Assembly (NCBI GenBank): GCA_022795575.1
Contig: JAAWGY010000044.1
Coordinates: 1-11,767 of the forward strand
Direction of reading: 5' to 3'
DNA length: 11,767 nucleotides
From: Angelakisella sp.
GTDB taxonomy: Bacteria; Bacillota; Clostridia; Oscillospirales; Ruminococcaceae
The notes beneath the pieces are model-generated. The model saw nothing but the letters and a program-made list of their open reading frames with translations. It did no database searches and was not told where the DNA came from. The stretch's first letter is position 1. Every line of letters starts with the position of its first letter. The translations under genes were made by a program, and so were the position numbers. Positions 1 to 5,900 of this stretch are shown piece by piece.

Positions 1-114
1 CCCTTCGGTCGGGTGGGGCCTCCGGCGGATTTGATTCCCTGCGGGGGGAGTGAGGGAGAGGATGTTTGTTGCTCCGTTTCGTTGTGGGGAGGGCAGGGCC
101 TTTAGGCCGGTGGT

Positions 115-166
115 CCCAAAATGCGCCCGCCTCCAGCGCCTACGGCGCGCGGCGGGCTGTTTTGGG
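115..166. repeat. Long imperfect palindrome (19-bp hairpin)
   Basis: Three nested perfect arms pair in register: CCCAAAA at 115-121 with TTTTGGG at 160-166, GCCCGCC at 125-131 with GGCGGGC at 151-157, and GCGCC at 136-140 with GGCGC at 144-148 around a TAC loop. Only short bulges interrupt the 19 pairs. No T tract follows on either strand, so it does not look like an intrinsic terminator. The left half (CCCAAAATGCGCC) recurs with one change at 11642-11654, which suggests a dispersed intergenic palindrome rather than a site for one gene. Nothing credible is encoded in the surrounding 1-468 stretch. Confidence 0.6.
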
Positions 167-190
167 GAGATAGGCCCTACTCCTAACCCC

Positions 191-278
191 GGCCGCGGTT
201 TGCGCTTCCCCGCCAGCAGGCTACAAAACCGCCATAGCCCCCATCCTCACCCAAAAGCAGCTGTTAAAAACCGCGGCC
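191..278. repeat. 11-bp perfect inverted repeat with 66-bp spacer
   Basis: GGCCGCGGTTT at 191-201 is the exact reverse complement of AAACCGCGGCC at 268-278. The 66-bp interior shows no gene and no strong inner stem that I can see. It lies downstream of the operon terminator at 295-333 with respect to minus-strand transcription. Its role is unknown. It could be the ends of a decayed palindromic element or a long-range stem in a transcript passing through. Confidence 0.4.
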
Positions 279-286
279 TGACGGCC

Positions 287-333
287 TGCAACAAAACGGC
301 AGGGCTCGTGCCAAAAACACAAGCCCTGCCGTT
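287..333 (-). terminator. Strong hairpin terminator ending the flgBC-comFB operon
   Basis: A perfect 12-bp stem pairs 295-306 (AACGGCAGGGCT) with 322-333 (AGCCCTGCCGTT), and a further GTG/CAC pairing lies inside the 15-nt loop. Read on the minus strand, the hairpin is followed by TTTTGTTG, a modest T tract. This makes it the best candidate for ending the minus-strand operon, about 135 nt after the comFB stop. Read on the plus strand it is followed by ATTATAAT, so it could also act weakly the other way for a gene outside the window. Confidence 0.7.
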
Positions 334-351
334 ATTATAATCGTCCTGGGG

Positions 352-427
352 AGTTTCGCTCCTGCGGGAGCGACCAGGGCTCTGCCCTGGACCCGCAAGC
401 CTTTGAAAAGGCTTGACCGAAACTTTT
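352..427. repeat. Three-arm palindromic intergenic element, copy 1
   Basis: The unit is closed by AGTTTCG (352-358) pairing with CGAAACT (418-424). Inside are three perfect hairpins in series. Arm 1 is GCTCC/GGAGC at 358-371, arm 2 is CCAGGGC/GCCCTGG at 374-390 with a TCT loop, and arm 3 is AAGCCTT/AAGGCTT at 397-414. The overall layout is a cloverleaf-like four-way junction, followed on the plus strand by TTTT. It carries none of the conserved bases of a tRNA. A diverged inverted copy lies at 11701-11767, where 30 consecutive bases of arms 1 and 2 are identical. I infer a REP- or MITE-like dispersed element. It could also act as a backup terminator or 3' end stabiliser for the operon. Confidence 0.65.
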
Positions 428-468
428 ACCGCCCTGCGGGCCTTTCTTGGACAGGCGCTGCGGGTTCT

Positions 469-735
469 TTAATGCCTCGGGTTCAGCTTCACAATCTCCG
501 CGCCCTTGGCCAGCGCCGCCATAATATCCGCATAGTGCTGGTTGCGTAGAATAAAGGTCTTGGAGTACACCTCACCCTTGCGTGTCGCCACATACTTCGG
601 CGGCAGCTGATTTAAGGCATATGCAATAATGTCATTGCGGCAGGATTCGCAAGTGCAGCACCCCAGCGTCGACCGGGCCCGCTCAAACTCCTCCTCTACC
701 AGGTATTCCATGATGTTCTTGTACTCAGACAACAT
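469..735 (-). CDS. ComFB-family protein, possible cyclic-dinucleotide receptor
   Basis: This 88-residue protein matches the late-competence ComFB family. It has an acidic N-terminal helix (YKNIMEYLVEEEFERA), then a cysteine cluster (CCTCESC) leading into DIIAYALNQLPPKYV, the usual core of the family. No signal peptide or membrane segment is visible. The family name comes from the Bacillus comF operon, but no competence genes are seen here. Cyanobacterial members have been reported to bind c-di-GMP or other cyclic dinucleotides, which would fit a motility operon; binding by this protein is inference. An ATG at 741 is also possible, but AAAGGA lies only 3 nt from it and 9 nt from the ATG at 735, so I prefer 735. 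It is the last gene of the operon, with a 24-nt gap after the MotA-like gene if the 741 start is counted. Confidence 0.75.
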   Translation of the reverse strand: MLSEYKNIMEYLVEEEFERARSTLGCCTCESCRNDIIAYALNQLPPKYVATRKGEVYSKTFILRNQHYADIMAALAKGAEIVKLNPRH

Positions 736-765
736 AACCATTCGTCCTTTCTTCTCTGCCTCAAA

Positions 766-1233
766 TCACATCGGCGCCAGCTTCCGCGTTGTCATCATCG
801 CCTTTTTCTGCTCCCGGTATGTCTCCTCTACCATCGGCGCAAACTCCATCCCAAAAAAGGACGGCACCAAATGGGTGAATACATAGTCCAAATCCTCGGA
901 CCTGCTGATGGATAGCATCGTCTCCGCAATCACTACGTTTTTCAAAAAGTGGAAATTCCCCATGTATTTGGATGTGATAATCAGGTTGTATAGCACCCGC
1001 CCAATCTTGTCGGTGTCCGCAATCTCTACCGTCAGCTCCACCGCCTTGCGCAAAAAAGCATCGGGATATCTCCCCCGGTCCCGGACCTCCTCCTCCATGG
1101 CCAAAAGCCCCCGCTCCCGGCCTATGTAGGCCAGTACCGTCAGCTGCCGTACCACCGGCAGACAGTCCTGCTTGTCTTCCCGGCTACACTGCATCCGGGC
1201 GGACAGATATTCCGCGTCGATGGTAAAGGTCAT
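766..1233 (-). CDS. Soluble MotA-like cytoplasmic protein
   Basis: This is a 155-residue, apparently all-helical protein with no membrane segment. I do not recognise it as a named family, but two stretches resemble the cytoplasmic parts of the stator protein MotA. Residues 33-66 (LAYIGRERGLLAMEEEV, then DAFLRKAVEL) match the MotA loop pattern of an ARREGLLALE core followed by DAFLKNGL, the face that contacts the rotor protein FliG. Residues 97-130 (LKNVVIAETMLSISR and onward) resemble the MotA C-terminal tail pattern around VMIEGVLSV. The four transmembrane helices that normally frame these parts are absent. GAGGGGG lies just upstream of the ATG. The gene follows flgC by 73 nt, with no clear promoter in the gap, and precedes the ComFB gene, so co-transcription is likely. 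Alternatives are a FliG-like or unrelated helical protein. Confidence 0.55.
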   Translation of the reverse strand: MTFTIDAEYLSARMQCSREDKQDCLPVVRQLTVLAYIGRERGLLAMEEEVRDRGRYPDAFLRKAVELTVEIADTDKIGRVLYNLIITSKYMGNFHFLKNVVIAETMLSISRSEDLDYVFTHLVPSFFGMEFAPMVEETYREQKKAMMTTRKLAPM

Positions 1234-1306
1234 GGATTGCCCCCTCTTGCTTTTTTGAAGCCCGGCTTGCGGCCGTAGGTACAGGACCGCCTATGCAGGC
1301 AGGCTC

Positions 1307-1741
1307 TTACTTCCCAATCTCCAGCGCCTTTAGCGCCAGGGATTGCACCAGCTTTAACGCCGTCAGGTTGGCCTCGTAGGCGTTGGAGGCCGCCATCAGG
1401 TCGATCCGCTCCTCGGTGCGGTTGACGTTGGGCATCATGACATACCCTTCCTCGTTGGCGTGGGGATGGGTGGGGTCGTAAACCGGGATGAAGTCCCGCT
1501 GGCTCTCCACTACCTCGGTGACGCGGACACCGCCACCCTTGACCTTGGCTGTCTCGGTGTTGAGGGCGTCCTGGAAGGTCAGCCCCCGCTCCCGGAAGAC
1601 CACCTGCTTGCGCCGGTAGGGCTCCCCGTCGGCGGTGCGGGTCATGTCGGCGTTGGCCATGTTCTGTAGGGCGATGTCCATCCGGAAGCGCTCCGCCGTC
1701 AGGGCAGAGCCTACTAAATTCATCGAGTCTAACAGGGACAT
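1307..1741 (-). CDS. flgC: Flagellar basal-body rod protein FlgC
   Basis: FlgC builds part of the proximal rod that carries torque through the periplasm or cell wall. The 144-residue length is normal for the family. The N-terminal rod helix with NMANADMTRTADGEPYRRK (a relaxed form of the usual ANxxT motif) and a C-terminal helix (DLMAASNAYEANLTALKLVQ) are characteristic and would pack together as in other axial proteins. There is no signal peptide, as expected for export through the flagellar type III system. The start is fixed by AAAGGAGG at 1751-1758, which overlaps the flgB stop codon, so the two genes are probably translationally coupled. The usual downstream partner fliE is not next; a MotA-like gene follows instead. 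Confidence 0.95.
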   Translation of the reverse strand: MSLLDSMNLVGSALTAERFRMDIALQNMANADMTRTADGEPYRRKQVVFRERGLTFQDALNTETAKVKGGGVRVTEVVESQRDFIPVYDPTHPHANEEGYVMMPNVNRTEERIDLMAASNAYEANLTALKLVQSLALKALEIGK

Positions 1742-1756
1742 TTGGGGCTACCTCCT

Positions 1757-2116
1757 TTATTTGGCCGCCTGGTTGAGGACGTACCGCAGGTTGGTGAACT
1801 GTCCGCTGATCTTTTGGTACAGGTAAAGCTGCCGGACATAATTCTGGTAGAGCTTCATGCTCTCGGCGTCGGCGTCCACGTTGTTGCCGTCGGGGCGCAT
1901 CTCGGTTGCCTCGTCGGTGAGGATGTGTGCCTTTAGGTCGTAGGCCCCCTTGGCCCCCGCCTCGGTACCCCGCAGCACGTCCTCAAAGGAGGCGTACTTG
2001 GCATTGTAGCCCGGGGTGTCGACGTTGGCAAGGTTGTGGAGGATGACCTCCTGCTGGAGGGAAAGCCCTTGCAGGCTGCCCCGCATCAGGCCAAGGGAAC
2101 GGGTGTTGAAGAGCAT
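1757..2116 (-). CDS. flgB: Flagellar basal-body rod protein FlgB
   Basis: FlgB forms the innermost proximal-rod segment, next to the MS ring and export gate. The product is 119 residues, slightly short but within the family range. The N-terminal helix ends in the signature LHNLANVDTPGYNAKYASFEDVL, and the C-terminal helix (MKLYQNYVRQLYLYQKISGQFTNLRYVL) is the partner coil. It is preceded by a perfect AAAGGAGG with 10 nt to the ATG. Upstream, the 60-nt gap to the sortase gene is mostly a GC hairpin, leaving no room for an obvious promoter. Expression therefore probably depends on the promoter ahead of the repeat-protein gene. Confidence 0.94.
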   Translation of the reverse strand: MLFNTRSLGLMRGSLQGLSLQQEVILHNLANVDTPGYNAKYASFEDVLRGTEAGAKGAYDLKAHILTDEATEMRPDGNNVDADAESMKLYQNYVRQLYLYQKISGQFTNLRYVLNQAAK

Positions 2117-2141
2117 CTGTGTATAACCTCCTTTGGCGGTC

Positions 2142-2171
2142 CCCCCGGGGAGGATCTCTCCTCCCCGGGGG
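2142..2171 (-). other. 13-bp GC hairpin between sortase and flgB
   Basis: CCCCCGGGGAGGA at 2142-2154 is perfectly complementary to 2159-2171, leaving a four-base loop. On the minus strand it begins about six bases after the sortase stop codon and ends 13 bases before the AAAGGAGG of flgB. There is no T tract, so it is not a classical intrinsic terminator. Likely roles are a block to 3' decay or an RNA processing boundary that sets different levels for the surface-protein half and the rod half of the operon. Partial termination is also possible. These roles are inference. Confidence 0.6.
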
Positions 2172-2176
2172 CGCTG

Positions 2177-2983
2177 CTAATTCTCCTTTGGGGTGATCTC
2201 GGCCCGCACCGGCGTTTCCGCCTCCTCCGGGAGCATCCGGGCCATCACCACCAGCCGCTGGCTGCGGTCCTCCGCCCCCTCCTTTACCGTGCAGGTGGAA
2301 AGGGTGAGGATGTGGTCCTCCGGCCCTACCGTGACGCCGTAGTCGTAGATGGACCGCTCCATGGCCGCCTTGGCCAGGGCCTCCGCCCCCCCCTCCGGCT
2401 CGGCGCTGATGTAGTCAAAGTCGGTGCGGGTGTAAAACACGGCGAAGATCTCCCACTCCATGTAGTCCTGGATGGTGGAAAACCGGATCACCGGGGTTTT
2501 TGCCGCAAACTCCGGGTCGGTAAAACGGAAGAGCTGGGAAAAACGCGGGCCGTCCGGGTTATCCTTCAGGTCGCTGTGGCCGTAGATCACTGTGTTGGGG
2601 GAAAAGACGGCCCGCTCCCCCAGGGAGCACTCGTAATCGGCAAAGTAGCAGCCGTAGACGTCCGGCTCCTTCTTCTCGTTGGTGCGCAGGTAGGCAAAGT
2701 TGTCGTGGGCCTGCACCACGCTGTTGTTGATGCTGGTGCCGGGGATCTCCAGCCAGCCCACCGTGTCCTGGTTCTGCTGGGTGGCGTAGTCCAGTACCTC
2801 CAGCCGGTCGGCGTGGGTCTCGATGGGCTTTGTCACATCCAGCCGGGGGCCGCTCTGGCTGCTGGCGTCTACCATGGTGGTGCCGTTTTCCTCCGGCTCC
2901 TCCATAAAGAGCAGCACACAGACAATGCCTGCCACCAGGGCCAGCGTCAGCACCACGCTTAGGGCAATCAGGAGCTTTTTCAT
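2177..2983 (-). CDS. srtB: Class B sortase
   Basis: This is a membrane-anchored transpeptidase that would cut a surface protein at its sorting motif and join it to a wall or other amine nucleophile. The 268 residues begin with MKK and one hydrophobic helix (about residues 4-27), giving a cytoplasmic N terminus and an outer catalytic domain. Class B hallmarks appear in order: QDTVGWLEIPGTSINNSVVQ (72-91), DNFAYLR (94-100), catalytic His136 in IYGHSD, Cys231 in LTLSTC, and Arg243 in SQRLVV. All three catalytic residues are present. Its ATG overlaps the stop of the upstream repeat-protein gene (ATGA), with GGAGG repeats ahead, indicating translational coupling and a dedicated substrate. The symbol gives the class; orthology to the haem-related SrtB of Staphylococcus is not implied. 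Confidence 0.92.
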   Translation of the reverse strand: MKKLLIALSVVLTLALVAGIVCVLLFMEEPEENGTTMVDASSQSGPRLDVTKPIETHADRLEVLDYATQQNQDTVGWLEIPGTSINNSVVQAHDNFAYLRTNEKKEPDVYGCYFADYECSLGERAVFSPNTVIYGHSDLKDNPDGPRFSQLFRFTDPEFAAKTPVIRFSTIQDYMEWEIFAVFYTRTDFDYISAEPEGGAEALAKAAMERSIYDYGVTVGPEDHILTLSTCTVKEGAEDRSQRLVVMARMLPEEAETPVRAEITPKEN

Positions 2984-5900
2984 GGCTCCTCCCTCCCTGC
3001 GCCGGTATCCGGGTTCAGCTTGCCGCCAGAGCCCAGCAGATCCTGACCGTTGGAGACCATCCCCATCTCGTCGATGATCCCTGCCTTATCCTCCGAGCCG
3101 GCGATGCGGTGCTCCGGGGAGACGATGTAGGTGGAGAAGTGGTCCATGCTAACCGCCACGGTGCCCTTGCTGTTGCTCTTCAGGGAGCCGTAGTAATCGA
3201 TGCGGTCCCGGTCCTGGTTGTAGTAGTGCCAGTAAAGGGTATCGTTGGCGTACCGCCGGCCCAGGCTGAGGTTGAAGGTGGCCGGTCCGGGGAGGGAGCC
3301 GTGGTAGTAGAAGTACATCATCACCACGTCGTCGATGATGTCGTCGTTGGCCTCCCGTTCGCTGATCAGGTCGTAGATGGCGTCCTCGTCCGGGGACTCA
3401 AACTCCATCCGGAAGTCGTAGATGGTCTCCTGGGGGATGACGCGGCTGAGGTTCTTGGCGTCAAAGCGAAGCGAGTAGTCGTTGCCCTGGAAGATGATGG
3501 TCTTCTCCGGGTAATCCTCCCGCAGGGTGTTGAAGACGCTGGCGCCGATGCGGGGGTACTCCTCGATCTTGACGATGATGGGGTTGCCGCTCTTCTCAAA
3601 GTCCACGTCCTCCGCCTCCAGAGGCTCCAGGTTTTTAAGCTTCTCCTCCTCGTTGCGGTAGACGACGATGTCGTAATTCTTCTTCACCGTCTTGTCGGGG
3701 GACGTCACCTCGATGGTGAGGTTGTTCTCGCCGTCGGCCAGGGCCAGGCCGTAGTTGCCGTTGTAGTCGCCAATCTCCCGCGTGCCGTTCAGCACCCGCA
3801 TGGTTGCCAGGGGGTCCGCCGGCTTGGGGATGACATCCACCGACCAGGTCTTTTCGGTAACTGTCACCTCGTATTCGGTAACAGAGGACTTAAAGGTGGG
3901 GGTGATCAGGCCGTAGTTGACGGTAAGGCGCTTGAGGTCGGCGTTGCTGGTTTTTTCGATGAGGTTCTGGTTGGTAAACTCGATGGTGTACACCATCTTG
4001 GTGACGCCGTCCTCCGCCGTGACCTCGATGCGCACCTTCTGCTTGATCTCCAGCAGCTCAATCAGGTCGGTGGGGCTGCCGCTCTGGACCACGACGCCGT
4101 CCACCTTGATGGTGGCGCCGGGGTGGTTGGCGGTGGGGGTGATGATTACCCCCGGGGCCCCCTCCTTGACGTCGGCGGTGTAATCCAGCTTGTTGGCGAT
4201 AAACAGGGGCTTGAAGTTTTCGGTATTATCGGTCTTCAGCGCCTTCAGGCGGGCGTCGCTGCTGGGCATCTCCCGGGTGATGTAGATGGTGTAGGTGATG
4301 GCGTGCTCCTCGATGCCGTCCTCCGGGGTGACGATGATCTGGAATTTCTTCTTGGGGTTATCCTCCCGGGGGTCCTTTAGCTTAAAGACCTTGGAGGTGG
4401 CGCCGCTTTCGATCTCGTAGGGGATCAGGCTGCCGATGATGCCCCCCAGCAGCCCCTCCTCGATGATCTTGATAGTGGCGTAGGGGTGGTTGGTGGTGGG
4501 GGTAAAGCTGACGCCGCTGGTGTTAAAGGGCACCGTGATGTCGTACTCGGTCTCGTCCGGGTGGAAGGCAAAGGTCTTGATGTCCGCGTTGTTCTGGTCC
4601 TTGAGGATCAGGGACTTGAGCTTGGCATCGGTGCTGGGCTCGGCCCGCTGCACCCGGAGGTAATAGGTCTGCTTGGCGTTGCCGTCCTCGGCAGTTACCA
4701 CGATGATAAACTCGTCGTAGCCGCCCTTATCCACCACGTACCGCAGGTCCAGCACCGGCAGCTTGGGGCTGAGGGCGCCGGGGCGGAAGGTGAGGGGGTC
4801 CCCCTCCTTGACGGTGCCCTTCTCCCGGCCGTTGAGCATATCCAGCACGATTTTGCCGGGCTCCTGGCTGCCGTGGTACACCTGGATGTTTTCCACGTTG
4901 GGGTCGTTGGGGTCGATGTTCAGCTTGATCTCCTTTACCGAATAGGGGATATCCATGGTGTAGGTATCGGTATCCGGCTTAAAGTTGGGGCGGTAGGTCT
5001 GCTCGTTGTCGTCCGGGTCGGTGACGATCAGCCCCTTCAGGCTGGGGTCGTCGTTGGGGTCCTCCCGGCGGATGTTGAGGAAGTAGGACCGGGTGGTGCC
5101 CGCCGCGTGGGTGACGGTGCCCGCCTCGGAGGTAACGTCGAACTGCAGCCGCATCTCGCCGGTGCCCAGCTCCTGGAACTTCTTCTTCAGATCCTTGAGC
5201 CACTCAAAGGGCGGGTCGATGCCGTTGAGGCTTTCCAGCTGGTAGCCGTCGGGGCTTACCAGGTTGGGGCCATCGGCCCGCTCGTGGTTTTTGGTGGCCC
5301 GGATGCGCAGGCTCTTGGTGGAGTAGGGGATGAGGATGGTATACTCGGTCTCCTCCGGCTTAAAGCTCTTGATGAGGTTGTTTTCCGGCTTGGTGGAGTC
5401 GGCGTCCGGTAGGTAGACCTCCAACGAGGACATGGTGTTGTCATCGCTGGGGGGGTCCCGGACGATATCCAGCTGGTAGGTGGTCCAGAAGTCCCGCCGG
5501 GGGTCCTGGCTGGGCACCGTGATAATAAGGGAGTAGACCTTGCCCACCATGTCGGTGGAATTTGGGTCGCTACCGGTGGGATAGAATGGGATGTTCCTGC
5601 TTCGCTGGCCGTTCATCACATTGTAGTGGTCGCCGCTGTCCAAGGGGCCAGGGGTAGCCACCGGCTTTTTCAGGGTATCTATGAACTTGAATTCAATGGG
5701 ATTGTCACCGCCCCGGGGGTCGTTGAGGGTAGGGGTAAAGGTGAGTGTATTGGACTTATAGGGGATGTGGATGGTGCCGGCGTTGCCGGTATAGGAAAGC
5801 ACCTTGGGGTCAAAGGGGAAGATGATTTCCTGGCCGTCCTGGTCCCGGAGCATCAGGGACTTTAGGGAGCTATCCTGGCTGGGGGTGCTGTCGGTGATGT

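Noticed and set aside
50..340. Open frame of 96 codons on the plus strand
   Set aside because: The product is Arg- and Pro-rich with no recognisable pattern, and the frame runs through the palindrome at 115-166, the inverted repeat and the whole terminator hairpin. It looks like a chance frame in GC-rich noncoding DNA.
352..424. tRNA gene
   Set aside because: The size and cloverleaf-like layout are suggestive, but there is no D-loop GG, no TTC-type arm, no anticodon-arm pattern and no CCA-compatible acceptor stem of seven pairs with the standard spacing.
2960..3020. Programmed frameshift joining NPDTG to the sortase membrane helix
   Set aside because: A frame change would supply a hydrophobic stretch after the motif, but no slippery heptamer precedes the stop, and the sortase has its own ribosome binding site and a normal MKK start.
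3109..4380. Long plus-strand frame (423 codons) opposite the repeat protein
   Set aside because: It is an antisense shadow of a GC-rich gene, with a Val-, Gly- and Asp-rich product of no family pattern. The same applies to plus-strand frames at 2036-2962, 4486-5412 and 6658-7908.
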